Shown: one piece after another, positions 41,472-51,079 of the stretch | Numbering within the stretch: the stretch's first letter is position 1 | Layout of the letters: each line of letters starts with the position of its first letter | Assembly (NCBI RefSeq): GCF_029894335.1 | Contig: NZ_JARXZC010000001.1 | Span: 124,001 to 188,000, forward strand | DNA from: Kitasatospora sp. MAP5-34 | Lineage (GTDB): Bacteria > Actinomycetota > Actinomycetes > Streptomycetales > Streptomycetaceae | Direction: 5' to 3' | Length of the DNA stretch: 64,000 nt | Program-made: the position numbers and the translations under genes | Notes under the pieces: generated by a model | Seen by the model: the letters and a program-made list of their open reading frames with translations, nothing else | Told to the model about the DNA's origin: nothing | The model's database searches: none

Positions 41472-42974
41472 TCAGGGCTGGCGGGTGTGGCTTGCCTGGA
41501 TCTGCTGCCACGAGCGGGGCTCGGGCAGCGGCGACGACGGCAGCCCCAGCCCCAGCTTCGCGGAGCGCAGGGCCGGTGCGGCGGGCTTGGCGGGGGTGTA
41601 GAGCCAGGTCTGGAAGAACGGGCCGAGCGGCTTGCCGGAGATCCGCTCCGCGAGGGCCCGGAACTGCGCGATGGTCGCGTTGCCGTAGCGGTGTTCGGTC
41701 GGCCAGGCCTTCAGGATCTGGAAGAACTTGGCGTCTCCGACGGTGTTGCGCAGTGCCTGGATGGCGAGCGCACCCCGGTCGTAGACGGCGATGTCGAACT
41801 GGTTCTGCGGGCCGGGGTCGCCGGGCTTGACGGTCCAGAAGGCGTCGCCGGCCGGGTGGGAGGCGTAGACGTAGTCGGCGAGTTCCTGGGCGGTGCCCTC
41901 GCCCTCGTGCTCGGACCAGAGCCACTGCGCGTAGGTGGCGAAGCCCTCGTTCAGCCAGATGTCGCCCCAGCGTTCGAGCGAGACGCTGTCGCCGTACCAC
42001 TGGTGGGCCAGCTCGTGGACGACCACCGAGGTGTTGGCACCCTTGGCGAACTGCGCCGGGCTGTAGAAGACCCGGGTCTGGGTCTCCAGCGCGTAGTGGG
42101 TGCTGACGTTCGGGACGTACCCGCCGACCGAGCTGAACGGGTATGGGCCGAACAGGCCGCTCAGCCAGTCCACGAGTTCGCCGGTGCGCTCGACGCTGGC
42201 GCGGGCGGCGTCGGCGTTGTCGCCGAGGTCCTTGCTGTACGCGTTGAACACCGGCACGCCGGCGGCGGTGGTCCCGGTGGTGAGGTCGAACTTGCCGACC
42301 GCAAGGGTGGCGAGGTACGTCGCCTGCGGCTTGTTCTCCCGCCAGTCGTACCTGGTCCAGCCGAGCTTGGAGCTCTGTCCGGTGAGGACGCCGTTGCTGA
42401 TCGCCTGGGTGCCGTCGGGCACCAGGACGGAGACGTCGAAGGTCGCCTTGTCGGAGGGGTGGTCGTTGCTCGGGAACCACCACCAGGCGGATTCCGGCTC
42501 GTCGGCCGCGACCGCGCCGTCAGGAGTGCGCAGCCAGGCGGTGAACCCGTAGCGGACCACCTTCGACGGTGTCCCCGAGTACCGCACGACCACCGTCGCC
42601 TGCGAGCCCTTGGCCAGCGGCGCGGCGGGGGTGATCTCCAGCTCCTGTACGCCGGTGTTGGCGAAGGCAGCCTTGTGACCGTTGACCAGGACCTCGCTGA
42701 CGTCGAGGGCGAAGTCGAGGTTGAAGCGGGAGAGGTCCTGGGTGGCGGTGGCGAGGATGGTCGCCGTGCCGTCGAGCCGGTCGGTGGCGGGCTGGTACTT
42801 CAGCCTGAGGTCGTAGTGCGAGACGCGGTAGCCGCCGTTCCCGTAGGTCGGGTAGTACGGGTCGCCGGCGCCGGGCGCGCCCGGGGTCGGGGTCGCTGCG
42901 GCGGCCGAGGCCGGGTTGGTGAGGAGCAGCAGTACCGCGCTTGCGGCAGCGGCGGCGATCAACCTTGTGCGCAC
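41472..42974 (-). CDS. Secreted M1-family aminopeptidase-like metalloprotease
   Basis: The protein has 500 residues from GTG 42974, preceded by GGAGGA. A signal peptide (residues 1-26, ending PASAAAA) is followed by the N-terminal beta domain of M1 peptidases. The catalytic zinc motif HELAHQWYGD (320-329) with the third ligand Glu343 (NEGFATYAQWLW) is complete. At the position of the GAMEN exopeptidase motif the sequence is ALETQT (295-300), as in many secreted actinomycete members. It is shorter than classical M1 enzymes (about 850), lacking the C-terminal helical domain. An extracellular peptidase role is probable; specificity is unknown. Confidence 0.92.
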   Translation of the reverse strand: MRTRLIAAAAASAVLLLLTNPASAAAATPTPGAPGAGDPYYPTYGNGGYRVSHYDLRLKYQPATDRLDGTATILATATQDLSRFNLDFALDVSEVLVNGHKAAFANTGVQELEITPAAPLAKGSQATVVVRYSGTPSKVVRYGFTAWLRTPDGAVAADEPESAWWWFPSNDHPSDKATFDVSVLVPDGTQAISNGVLTGQSSKLGWTRYDWRENKPQATYLATLAVGKFDLTTGTTAAGVPVFNAYSKDLGDNADAARASVERTGELVDWLSGLFGPYPFSSVGGYVPNVSTHYALETQTRVFYSPAQFAKGANTSVVVHELAHQWYGDSVSLERWGDIWLNEGFATYAQWLWSEHEGEGTAQELADYVYASHPAGDAFWTVKPGDPGPQNQFDIAVYDRGALAIQALRNTVGDAKFFQILKAWPTEHRYGNATIAQFRALAERISGKPLGPFFQTWLYTPAKPAAPALRSAKLGLGLPSSPLPEPRSWQQIQASHTRQP

Positions 42975-43189
42975 GGGGTCCTCCGGTGCGGTTGGGGAAG
43001 GGGACAGTTGACGGTAAGTCGAATGCCTGTCCCGCCGCCCGGGGCTTCACGCCACCTGTTATGAAATGTTCATGCTAGGAAATAGAGGGACATCCCGGCG
43101 ACGAAGATCGGCCGGCCCTGGTCCGGAGTGGAGGAGTGTGATGTCCTACTGGCTGGTAGGGCAACACCGCACACGGAAGCAGGAGAGCC

Positions 43190-43714
43190 ATGGCAGAGCC
43201 GTTGATCGCCGCAGTCGCGGGCCGCGTGCCCGAGGTCCACCCGACGGCGTTCGTCGCCCCGAACGCGGTGGTGCTCGGATCGGTCGCGGTGGCCAAGGGG
43301 GCGAGCGTCTGGTACGGCGCGGTGCTGCGCGGCGACGCGGAGTCCATCGCGGTGGGCGTGGGGAGCAACATCCAGGACAACTGCACGCTGCACAGCGACC
43401 CGAGCTTCCCGCTGGTGGTGGGCGCGCGGGTGACGGTGGGTCACAACGCGGTGCTGCACGGCTGCACGATCGAGGACGACGTACTGGTCGGCATGGGCGC
43501 GGTCGTGCTCAACGGCGCCCGGGTGGGGGCTGGTTCACTGGTCGCGGCCGGTGCGGTGGTGCCGCAGGGCATGCAGATCCCGGCCGGCTCGCTGGTGGCC
43601 GGCGTGCCGGGCAAGGTCAGGCGCGAGCTGACCGAGGAGGAGCGTGCGGGCATCAAGGCCAACGGCGACGGCTACCTGATGCTCGCTCAGGCGCACGCCG
43701 AACTGGGACGCTGA
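43190..43714 (+). CDS. Gamma-carbonic-anhydrase-like hexapeptide-repeat protein
   Basis: The protein has 174 residues. A left-handed beta-helix is built from hexapeptide turns (VVLGSVAVAKGASVWYGAVLRGD, IGVGSNIQDNCTLHSD, VTVGHNAVLHGCTIEDDVLVGMGAVVLNGA). The three expected zinc-binding His residues sit in TLHSD, VGHN and VLHGC. It ends with the typical C-terminal helix (VRRELTEEERAGIKANGDGY). This is the YrdA/PaaY/CaiE-type family, in which carbonic anhydrase activity is variable. Single gene between the peptidase and the SGNH hydrolase. Confidence 0.92.
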   Translation: MAEPLIAAVAGRVPEVHPTAFVAPNAVVLGSVAVAKGASVWYGAVLRGDAESIAVGVGSNIQDNCTLHSDPSFPLVVGARVTVGHNAVLHGCTIEDDVLVGMGAVVLNGARVGAGSLVAAGAVVPQGMQIPAGSLVAGVPGKVRRELTEEERAGIKANGDGYLMLAQAHAELGR

Positions 43715-43722
43715 CCACCAGC

Positions 43723-43760
43723 CCGTAGGGGCGCGCGCGTGCCTCCGCGCGCCCCTACGG
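43723..43760. terminator. Bidirectional hairpin terminator
   Basis: A perfect 15-bp stem (CCGTAGGGGCGCGCG / CGCGCGCCCCTACGG) with an 8-base loop lies between the convergent gamma-CA-like and SGNH hydrolase genes. Confidence 0.92.
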
Positions 43761-43773
43761 CCTCCGGGCGCCG

Positions 43774-44556
43774 TCAGAGCGGCAGCAGCTCCGGGCGCTT
43801 GGCCGCCAGCCGGTCGCCGGAGGATTCGCCGCGCAGGCGGCGGCCGACCCAGGGGAGCAGGTGGCTGCGGGCCCACTGGAGGTTCTCGCGGCGTACGTCG
43901 GCCGGGGTCGGGACGGGCTGGGCGGGCCATGGCGCGTCCGGGTCCTCGTCGACGGCGAGGCCGAGCGCGCGGGCGGCGAGCAGCGCGACCCGCTGATGGC
44001 CCTCGGGGGAGAGGTGCAGCCGGTCCTCGCTCCAGGCGCGGCGGTCGTGCACGGCCCGGAGCGACCAGAGGTCGGCGACGGCGCAGTCGTTCCGGTCGGC
44101 GATCGCGCGCAGGTGCCCGTTGAAGGTGGCGATCTTGCCCCGGAGCAGCCCGAGCACCGGCACGCCCCGGGTGTCGAAACCGGTGGCGATCAGTACCGTC
44201 CCGGTGCACTCGCGCAGTTGCAACACACCGGCCTCGAACCGCTCCGCGACCTCGTCGGGGTCGCTGCCCGGCCGCAGGATGTCGTTGCCGCCCGCGCAGA
44301 ACGTCACCATGTCAGGTCCGATCTCACGGACCTGCGGCACCTGCTCGGCGATGATCTGGTCGAGCAGGCGCCCCCGGACGGCGAGGTTGGCGTACCGGAA
44401 GTCGCCGTCGGGCCGCCGCGCGGCCAGCAACCCGGCCAGCCGGTCGGCCCAGCCGGCGAACTGGCCGTCCGGCCCCGGGTCGTTGAGGCCTTCGGTGAAA
44501 CTGTCGCCGAGGGCGGCGTAGGAACGTGGGGTCAGAGTCTCCTGGTGGTCAGCCAT
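43774..44556 (-). CDS. SGNH/GDSL hydrolase
   Basis: The protein has 260 residues. All four blocks are present: block I ALGDSFTEG (catalytic Ser18), block II Gly in NLAVRG, block III GGND (about 89-92) and block V DRLHLSPEGH (Asp and His, about 178-187). No signal peptide is visible, so it is cytoplasmic, unlike the secreted actinomycete lipases. The short N-terminus (MADHQETLTPRSY) is as in the family. It is an esterase or acyl hydrolase acting on an unknown ester; no operon partner. Confidence 0.93.
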   Translation of the reverse strand: MADHQETLTPRSYAALGDSFTEGLNDPGPDGQFAGWADRLAGLLAARRPDGDFRYANLAVRGRLLDQIIAEQVPQVREIGPDMVTFCAGGNDILRPGSDPDEVAERFEAGVLQLRECTGTVLIATGFDTRGVPVLGLLRGKIATFNGHLRAIADRNDCAVADLWSLRAVHDRRAWSEDRLHLSPEGHQRVALLAARALGLAVDEDPDAPWPAQPVPTPADVRRENLQWARSHLLPWVGRRLRGESSGDRLAAKRPELLPL

Positions 44557-44661
44557 GCCGAAGATACTTCACCCTATGAAGTGACCTACGCGACCGTAGG
44601 TGACTGAGTGCGCAGCGTGATGTTGGCCACGGCTGCTCCATCGACGGGCCTGGCACCAGTA

Positions 44662-44697
44662 GTCAGGGGCGCGAGGCTCAAGCCTCGCGCCCCTGAC
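44662..44697 (-). terminator. Hairpin terminator of the sugar ABC operon
   Basis: Perfect 17-base arms (GTCAGGGGCGCGAGGCT at 44662-44678 and AGCCTCGCGCCCCTGAC at 44681-44697) leave two central bases. It lies 15 bases after the permease stop. Confidence 0.92.
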
Positions 44698-44711
44698 CGC
44701 TGGTGCAGTGG

Positions 44712-46043
44712 CTACGCCCGGCCAGCCGCCTTCTGGGTCCGGCGGGAGAGCGAGTCGATGACGACCGCCGCCAGCAGGACGGCACCCGTGACCATGAACT
44801 GGATCGCGTTGCTGAGCCCCTCGATGTTCATGCCGGACTGGATCGAGCCGATCACCAGCGCGCCGAGCAGCGCGGACCAGGTCTTGCCGCGTCCGCCGAA
44901 GAGGCTGGTGCCGCCGATGACGGCCGCCGCGATGCAGTTCATCAGCAGGTTGCCACCGCCGGAGGTCTGACTCGCCGACTGGATCTGGGCCGCCAGGAAG
45001 AGGCCACCGACGGCCGCCATGGTGGACGCGATCATGAAGACCGAGATCCGGATCCAGGAGATGTTGATACCGGCCCGGCGGGCGCCCTCGATGTTGCCGC
45101 CCAGTGCGAAGATCTGCCGTCCGTAGCTGGTCCGCCGCAGCACGAAGTCCAGCACCACGATGAAGATCAGGAAGATCAGCAGGGCCAGTGGCAGCCCCTT
45201 GTACTGGTTCAGCGTGTACGCGGCGAGGAAGGCGATCACGGCGAGTACGGCGGTCCGCAGCACGATGTCGCTCAGCGGCCGGTACGGAACGCCGGCCCGC
45301 CGTCTACGGTTCGCCTCCTGCAGAGCAGCGGCGAGGAAGAGTACGACGCCGGCGAGCGCCAGCCCGTACGCGGCGGTGACCTGTCCGTAGATGGTCGTGT
45401 AGAGCCGCGAGACGATGTCGTGCCCGGAGAGGTTCACCGTGCCGTTGGCGCCGAGGATCTGCAGCATCAGGCCGTTCCAGGCCAGGTTGCCTGCCAGTGT
45501 CACCACGAAGGCCGGGACGCCGACCTTGGCGAAGAAGAGGCCCTGGATGAGCCCGACGATCGCACCGCCGACCAGCGCGGCCAGCAGGGCGACCCACTGG
45601 TTGACCCCGTGGGTGACGTTCATGACGGCGAAGATCGCCGCGCACAGTCCGCTGACCGAGCCGACCGAGAGGTCGATCTCGCCGAGCAGCAGCACGAACA
45701 CCACGCCGATGGCGATCATGCCGGTGCCGACGATCTGCTGCGAGAGGTTGGAGAGGTTCTGCGCGGACAGGAAGGTGCTGTTCAGGCTGCCGAACACGGC
45801 CCAGATGACGATCAGTGCCAGCACCACCGGCAGCGAGCCCAGCTCGCCGCTGCCGAGCCGGCGGCGGAACTCCTTGAGGTAACCGGCGACGCCTTCCTGC
45901 TGGATGATCAGCCGGGGGTCGACGGCCGGTGTGGCCTGCGCCGCCACCGGGACGGGGGCGTTGACGCCGTCCGTGGACATGAAGTCCTCGGGGTGGCGCC
46001 GGCTGGGGTCGTCCGATCGTGGTGTGCTGCCGTCGTCCGTCAC
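44712..46043 (-). CDS. Sugar ABC transporter permease (XylH-like)
   Basis: The protein has 443 residues from GTG 46043, which overlaps the ATPase stop (GTGA). A Pro/Asp-rich cytoplasmic N-terminus of about 75 residues is followed by roughly ten helices. The ribose/xylose-type permease motifs are MIAIGVVFVLLLGEIDLSVGSV, GVPAFVVTLAGNLAWNGL, RQIFALGGNIEGARRAGIN and GGTSLFGGRGKTWSALLGALVIGSIQSGMNI. The longer insert between helices, with the YTTIYGQVTAAYG region, fits XylH rather than RbsC. Last gene of a binding-protein/ATPase/permease operon. Confidence 0.93.
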   Translation of the reverse strand: MTDDGSTPRSDDPSRRHPEDFMSTDGVNAPVPVAAQATPAVDPRLIIQQEGVAGYLKEFRRRLGSGELGSLPVVLALIVIWAVFGSLNSTFLSAQNLSNLSQQIVGTGMIAIGVVFVLLLGEIDLSVGSVSGLCAAIFAVMNVTHGVNQWVALLAALVGGAIVGLIQGLFFAKVGVPAFVVTLAGNLAWNGLMLQILGANGTVNLSGHDIVSRLYTTIYGQVTAAYGLALAGVVLFLAAALQEANRRRRAGVPYRPLSDIVLRTAVLAVIAFLAAYTLNQYKGLPLALLIFLIFIVVLDFVLRRTSYGRQIFALGGNIEGARRAGINISWIRISVFMIASTMAAVGGLFLAAQIQSASQTSGGGNLLMNCIAAAVIGGTSLFGGRGKTWSALLGALVIGSIQSGMNIEGLSNAIQFMVTGAVLLAAVVIDSLSRRTQKAAGRA

Positions 46044-46819
46044 TCGGTGCCCTCCGTACCACGGGCCTTGCGGCGGGTCACGGCGTTGTCCGTGGCGCCG
46101 GTGATGGCCGAGATGATCTCTTCCTGCGAAGTGCTCCGACGGTCGAAGACGCCGTTGTTGCGACCCAGCCGCAGGACGGCGATCCGGTCCGCCACGGCCA
46201 TCACGTCGGCCATGTTGTGGCTGATCAGGATCACCCCGAGGCCCTGTTCCCGCAGTCGCTCGACCAGGTCGAGCACCTGGGCGGTCTGTTCGACGCCCAG
46301 GGCGGCGGTGGGTTCGTCCAGGATCACCACCTTCGGCGAGCCGACCAGCGAGCGGGCGATGGCCACCGTCTGCCGCTGGCCACCGGAGAGCGAGGCGATC
46401 GGGATGCGCACGCTGGGGATGCGGATGGAGAGGGTGTTGAGCAGTGTGCGCGAGCGCTTCTCCATCGCGACCTCGTTGAGTACGCCGAAGCGCTTGATCT
46501 CGCGGCCGAGGAAGAGGTTGCCGACCACGTCGAGGTTGTCGCAGAGCGCGAGGTCCTGGTAGACCGTCGCGATGCCCAACTGCTGGGCGTCCTGCGGCCG
46601 GTGGATGGTGACCGGCTTGCCCTCCCACTCGATCACGCCCTCGTCCGGCTGGTTGACCCCGGCGATCGACTTGACCAGGGTCGACTTTCCGGCGCCGTTG
46701 TCACCGACCAGGGCGACCACCTCGCCCTGGTGGACCTCCAGTTCGATGTCGGTGAGTGCCTGGACGGCACCGAACCGCTTGGAGATCCCGCGCAACGCCA
46801 GTACGGGTTCACCGATCAT
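46040..46819 (-). CDS. Sugar ABC transporter ATPase, single-domain (XylG/MglA-like half)
   Basis: The protein has 259 residues from ATG 46819, with GAGGGAG upstream. Walker A GDNGAGKST, the CUT2-type Q-loop VYQDLALCDNLDVVGNLFLGRE, signature LSGGQRQTVAIARSL and Walker B VVILDEPTAALG are all present, followed by ILISHNMADVMAVADR. Classical XylG/RbsA proteins are double-length; this one has a single nucleotide-binding domain and so must dimerise. It is coupled to the permease gene by a GTGA overlap. Confidence 0.94.
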   Translation of the reverse strand: MIGEPVLALRGISKRFGAVQALTDIELEVHQGEVVALVGDNGAGKSTLVKSIAGVNQPDEGVIEWEGKPVTIHRPQDAQQLGIATVYQDLALCDNLDVVGNLFLGREIKRFGVLNEVAMEKRSRTLLNTLSIRIPSVRIPIASLSGGQRQTVAIARSLVGSPKVVILDEPTAALGVEQTAQVLDLVERLREQGLGVILISHNMADVMAVADRIAVLRLGRNNGVFDRRSTSQEEIISAITGATDNAVTRRKARGTEGTE

Positions 46820-46877
46820 GGAACACCAACTCCCTCTGCCCGCAAGCGGTTCGGCTGTCCGGCTCTTGGAATCCCGG

Positions 46878-47978
46878 TCAGGAGAGTCCGGCTGCGGTGC
46901 AGGCGGTGGCGTAGGTCGGCGTGCAGATCTGTGCGACGGTGTAGAGGCCGTCGGCGACCACGGTGGACTTGATGTTCTGCTTGGTGAGCACGATCGGAGT
47001 GATCAGGTCGGACGGCACCGTCTGTCCGCTGCCGCTGGTGGCGGTGGTCGGGGTCACCGTGGCGTCCGGCGTCTTGCCCTGGGCGAAGGCGACCGCCATC
47101 GAACCCGCCGCGTCGGCCTCCGGCTTGTAGGGCTTGTAGATCGACATCGTCTGGGTGTCGACCAGGATCCGCTGCACGGCGTCCAGTTGGGCGTCCTGAC
47201 CGGTCAGCGGGACGCTGAGGTTCGCGGCCTTGAGCGCGGTCGCGATACCGGCGGCCATGCCGTCGTTCGCGGAGTAGACGCCGACCACGTTCGGCGCGCC
47301 GAGGGCCGTGATGGCGGCGGCGGCTTCCTGGTTGGCGTTGTTCGGGTCCCAGTTCGGGGTGTCGTACTCCTTGCCGACGGTCAGCTTCCCGTTGATGGCG
47401 CTCTGCGCGCCCGCCTTGAACTGGGCGGCGTTCGGGTCGGTCGGCGAACCGTTGATCATGATGATCTTGCCGGTGGACGCCTTGGCCCCGACGGCGGCGA
47501 CCAGCGCCTCGCCCTGCAGCTGGCCGACCTTGTTGTTGTCGAAGGACACGTACGAGTCGACCGGCCCCTGGGCCAGCCGGTCGTAGGCGACCACCTTGAC
47601 ACCGGCGTCGTGCGCCTTCTGGACGGAGGACTGGATCGCCTTGGCGTCCACGGCGTCCAGGATCAGCACCTTGTCGCCCTTGGTGAGCGCGGTGTCCACC
47701 TGGGTCTGCTGGGTGGTCGCGTCCTGGTTCGCGTTGTAGTAGTCGATCTGCGCGTTCGGGGCCAGCGACTTGATCTGCGCCTCGATCAGCGGGCGGTCGA
47801 ACTGCTCGTACCTGGTGGTCTTGGTCTCGGGGAGCAGCAGCCCGATCTTCACCGCCCCGGCCGCGCTGCCGGAGGAGGTGGAGCCGGTGGACTGTTTGGC
47901 GCTGCCGCAGGAGGCCAGGCCGAGGCCGATGGAGACTGCGGCGGTCGCGATGATGAAGCGGCGGAGACGGATGTTCAC
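46878..47978 (-). CDS. Sugar ABC transporter binding lipoprotein (XylF-like)
   Basis: The protein has 366 residues from GTG 47978, preceded by GAGAGG. A signal peptide ends in lipobox LASC (Cys24). The periplasmic-binding type I fold follows: VKIGLLLPETKTTRYEQFDRPLIEAQIK, GDKVLILDAVDAKAIQSSVQKAHDAGVKVVAYDRL, VSFDNNKVGQLQGEALV and ANDGMAAGIATALKAANLSVPLTGQDAQLDAVQRILVDTQTMSIYKP. These are the XylF/ribose-binding class patterns. Xylose is the best guess but the ligand is not proven. First gene of the importer operon; no regulator is adjacent. Confidence 0.93.
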   Translation of the reverse strand: MNIRLRRFIIATAAVSIGLGLASCGSAKQSTGSTSSGSAAGAVKIGLLLPETKTTRYEQFDRPLIEAQIKSLAPNAQIDYYNANQDATTQQTQVDTALTKGDKVLILDAVDAKAIQSSVQKAHDAGVKVVAYDRLAQGPVDSYVSFDNNKVGQLQGEALVAAVGAKASTGKIIMINGSPTDPNAAQFKAGAQSAINGKLTVGKEYDTPNWDPNNANQEAAAAITALGAPNVVGVYSANDGMAAGIATALKAANLSVPLTGQDAQLDAVQRILVDTQTMSIYKPYKPEADAAGSMAVAFAQGKTPDATVTPTTATSGSGQTVPSDLITPIVLTKQNIKSTVVADGLYTVAQICTPTYATACTAAGLS

Positions 47979-48092
47979 GGAGTTGCCTCTCGGACTCGGG
48001 CTGGCCTTCGAGTCCGAGTCTGGGAACATCTCGCCGATACTGCGCTCCGGCAGCGCCGAATGTGCGGCGGTGTTACCCGGATGGGCTAACGA

Positions 48093-48136
48093 CCGGACGG
48101 GCCGAGGGCGGAGGGGGTCGTCCTCGGGCCGTCCGG
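48093..48136 (-). terminator. Hairpin terminator after the penicillin-acylase-family gene
   Basis: Fifteen-base arms with one G:G mismatch (48093-48107 and 48122-48136, beginning CCGGACGG and ending CCGTCCGG) enclose a 14-base loop, 26 bases beyond the stop codon. Confidence 0.8.
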
Positions 48137-48161
48137 GTTCGAGCCGGTTGCTGTCGGAACT

Positions 48162-50951
48162 TCAGCGGTGGGACTGGAACTGCACGACCTGCTGGTAGGT
48201 CGGGCGGTTCTGCCAGCTGATCTTGGCGTCCGTCACCCCGCCGAGGGGGCGTTGGATGATGGTGTCGGCGCACCACTGGTCACCGGCCGAGCAGTCCGAG
48301 TCGCCGGGGTAGACCTGGGCCGGGGTCTGGGCGAGCGCGGTGCCGAGGGTGCTGAGCAGGGTCGTCCGGCAGGCCGCCAGGTTGCCGCCGCCGCAGAACG
48401 GCTGGGCCAGCGGGCCGGCCACCTGGTCCCCGAGGACGGACCGGAGGTCCTTGTTCAGGTAGCTCCACCAGCCGTACTGGAAGGCCGAACCCTTGTGCGG
48501 GATCGACTCGTTGGCGCTGACCCCGCCGCTGGTCGCACCGGTCTGGCCGCCGGACGGGGACTCGTTGATCTGCAGCGCCCCGGTGAGCGCGGTGTACAGC
48601 GGGTCGCCGAGGCCGGGACGGAACACCCCGTCGGCGAGCAGCGGCCACCAGGCGTCCAGTAGCCGGATCGCGTCCGCGTCCAGGTAGGTGTGGCTGCCGG
48701 GGGCGGTCTCCTTGAGCTGGCCGCCGTCGGCCCGCCAGTTCTCCAGCTGCTGTACGGCGGTGGCCAGCGCCGGATCGGTGACGGGCGCGCTGCGGATCAC
48801 CCGCAGCAGCAGCGGCAGCACGTCCTCGGCCCGCAGGTCGGTGAGCGCCGCGCTCTCCATCGCCTGGACGAGCGAACTGCGGGTGACCTTACCGCCGTTG
48901 GCCAGCAGGGCCTTCACCCGGTCGTCGAGCAGGTTGGCCCGGTGCACCGAGCCCATCCCGAAGCCCGTCGTCGCGTAGTCCGTCGCCTGTTTGTTGTTCC
49001 AGGAGATGTAGTAGTCCTGGTCGACGGACTGCGGGTGCTGGGCGGGCGGCGTGTAGTCGGCGGTGTTGTTGCTGGGGTCGAAGCCCTGCCACTCGTACGC
49101 CGCCGACGCCTGCACCGGCAGGCCGGGGTCGACGCCGGGGGCGCGGACGGGGTTGCTGCCGGAGTTGTAGTACGCGGTGTGCGAGGAGTCGGCGTAGAAC
49201 CAGTTGAAGGTGTAGTTGATGTTCTGCGCGGCCTGCTGGAAGCTCGCCGGATCGTGCACCGCGCCCGGGTCGTTGAGCATCTGGAAGCCGATGATGGAGT
49301 CGGCCTCGTGCCGGTAGGTGGAGCGCAGCGAGGTGAAGGCGACCGGCTTCCCGCCGACCGTCCCACGGGCCTGTACCAGACCGTAGTTGGAGCGGTACAT
49401 CACCAGGGTGTACGAGCCCGCCGGGGTGGAGTCGGCGGTGGTCGGGCTCCATGAGTCCTGCCGTTCGAGGCGCTCCAGCGGGGTGCACTGGCCGTGCCAG
49501 AGGTAGGAGTTGGCGGCGAGGGTGACGGGTGAGCCGTCCGTGGTGCAGAGCGGGACGGCGTAGGTGTCGGTGATGTCCTGCCCGGCGGAGGTCGCGCTCC
49601 AGGCGTAGTCCTGGCCCCGGCCCAGCTGGACGTAGAAGCTCAGGCCGGCGAAGGCCGCGCCGCGCGCGCTGATGCCCGGGCCCTGGAGCTCCTCCAGCAT
49701 CAGCAGTTGCGGGGCGAAGTAGCCGGTCTGCGGCCCGAAGACGGCGACGGGGTGCCCGTCGTCGGTGTGGCTGCCGGAGACCACCAGCGCGTTGGACATG
49801 CCGTGCTTGGCGGTGAGCAGGTTGCCCGGGAGCACGCCGGGCGCCTTGGTGGTCGCCTGCTTGGCGGAGCCGGTGGCGTCGTAGATCAGCTGCTCGGGCA
49901 CCACCGAGCCCGGGTCCGGCATCGCGGTGCCCTGCGGGTTGTCGGGCGGCTGGGCGTAGGGGAAGCTCTGCCCGTTGTGCAGCGTCTGGACGGCCTCCGG
50001 GTCCTCGGCCTCGCGCAGTGACTTCCAGACCGCGTCGCCCGTGGCGGTGCCGTACTGGGCTTCGGCCGCCTCCTTGACCTGCGCGGAGGCCAGCTCGCCG
50101 CCGCCGCCCGCACCGAACAGCGCGCCGACCACGGAGGCCAGCGCCACCAGGTCGGTGAGTTTGAAGGGGGCGATGCCACCGGCGTTGGTGATCGCGTTGA
50201 TCTGGCCGGTGAGGTCGTACTCGCCGGGGAAGTAGCGGCCGTTGTACGACTCGTTGATGTACTGGTTGATCCCGTCCAGGTACGCCTGCGCGTCGGTGAG
50301 GGCCTGTCTGGCGCGGGTGCCCTCGTTGGAGATCGCGTCGATCTGGGACTGCAGCTCGGCCTCGGTGTAGGGGGCGGCCTGCCAGAAGCTCTGCTCCAGC
50401 TGCCGGTTGGCGGCCGCGCCACCGGCGAAGCCGGAGAGCTCGCCGCGTCCGACGTGCCGGAAGAGGTCCATCACCCAGAGACGGTCCTGCGCGGCGGCGT
50501 AGCCGGCGCCGAACTCGGTGCCGTAGCGGGTGGTGCCGGTGATGTGCGGGACGCCGGTCGCCTTGTCCCGGACGATCGTGACGTCGGAGCGGGGCGTGCT
50601 GGTGCTCGCCACCTGGTCGGCGGGGACGCCGAAGGAGGCGTCGTTGAAGAAGTTCGTCAGCTGACTATCCGTCAGGGACGGGTAGGCGGAGGCCAGTCCG
50701 GCGTACGGGCCGAGCTGGTCGTCGGTGTGTGCGGGGTGGGTGCCGAAGACCTTGTTGCCCAGGATGTCGGCGAGGGTGGCGTTGCCGTTCTCGCCGGGCG
50801 GCAGGATGTCGGTGCAGTGGCCGCCGCAGTAGTCGTTGGCGGCGGCCCGCCCGGTGGCGGCGGCGGGGACGGCCGCCAGGGCGGTGGTGACCAGGAGGGC
50901 GGCCGCGAGGGCGGCGGCCTGGAGCCTGAGTGCGTGGATGCGTCGGTGCAT
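48162..50951 (-). CDS. Secreted penicillin-acylase-family (Ntn) hydrolase
   Basis: The protein has 929 residues from ATG 50951, with GGAG upstream. A signal peptide (1-33) precedes the alpha-chain region with ATGVPHITGTTRYGTEFGAGYAAAQDRLWVMDLFRHVGRGELS. The autoprocessing/nucleophile site is in LTAKHGMSNALVVSGSHTDDGHPVAVFGPQTGYFAPQ: the Ser of MSNA becomes the N-terminal Ser of the beta chain, with the conserved Asn and His/Pro-rich loop after it. The beta chain runs to the end. Family members cleave N-acyl groups from beta-lactams, aculeacin-type lipopeptides or acyl-homoserine lactones. Secretion suggests quorum-quenching or antibiotic/peptide turnover; the substrate is unknown. Confidence 0.92.
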   Translation of the reverse strand: MHRRIHALRLQAAALAAALLVTTALAAVPAAATGRAAANDYCGGHCTDILPPGENGNATLADILGNKVFGTHPAHTDDQLGPYAGLASAYPSLTDSQLTNFFNDASFGVPADQVASTSTPRSDVTIVRDKATGVPHITGTTRYGTEFGAGYAAAQDRLWVMDLFRHVGRGELSGFAGGAAANRQLEQSFWQAAPYTEAELQSQIDAISNEGTRARQALTDAQAYLDGINQYINESYNGRYFPGEYDLTGQINAITNAGGIAPFKLTDLVALASVVGALFGAGGGGELASAQVKEAAEAQYGTATGDAVWKSLREAEDPEAVQTLHNGQSFPYAQPPDNPQGTAMPDPGSVVPEQLIYDATGSAKQATTKAPGVLPGNLLTAKHGMSNALVVSGSHTDDGHPVAVFGPQTGYFAPQLLMLEELQGPGISARGAAFAGLSFYVQLGRGQDYAWSATSAGQDITDTYAVPLCTTDGSPVTLAANSYLWHGQCTPLERLERQDSWSPTTADSTPAGSYTLVMYRSNYGLVQARGTVGGKPVAFTSLRSTYRHEADSIIGFQMLNDPGAVHDPASFQQAAQNINYTFNWFYADSSHTAYYNSGSNPVRAPGVDPGLPVQASAAYEWQGFDPSNNTADYTPPAQHPQSVDQDYYISWNNKQATDYATTGFGMGSVHRANLLDDRVKALLANGGKVTRSSLVQAMESAALTDLRAEDVLPLLLRVIRSAPVTDPALATAVQQLENWRADGGQLKETAPGSHTYLDADAIRLLDAWWPLLADGVFRPGLGDPLYTALTGALQINESPSGGQTGATSGGVSANESIPHKGSAFQYGWWSYLNKDLRSVLGDQVAGPLAQPFCGGGNLAACRTTLLSTLGTALAQTPAQVYPGDSDCSAGDQWCADTIIQRPLGGVTDAKISWQNRPTYQQVVQFQSHR

Positions 50952-51079
50952 GCCAGCTCCTCCGTTGAGGCTACGGGGAGTTGACGGTAGGTCGGTTACT
51001 GGCCGGTTGGCTAGTGGCGTGCATGCCATTCTTTGGTTCAAGCTCTGGGCCGCCCCCCAATCGCCGGTCGGTCTAAGTC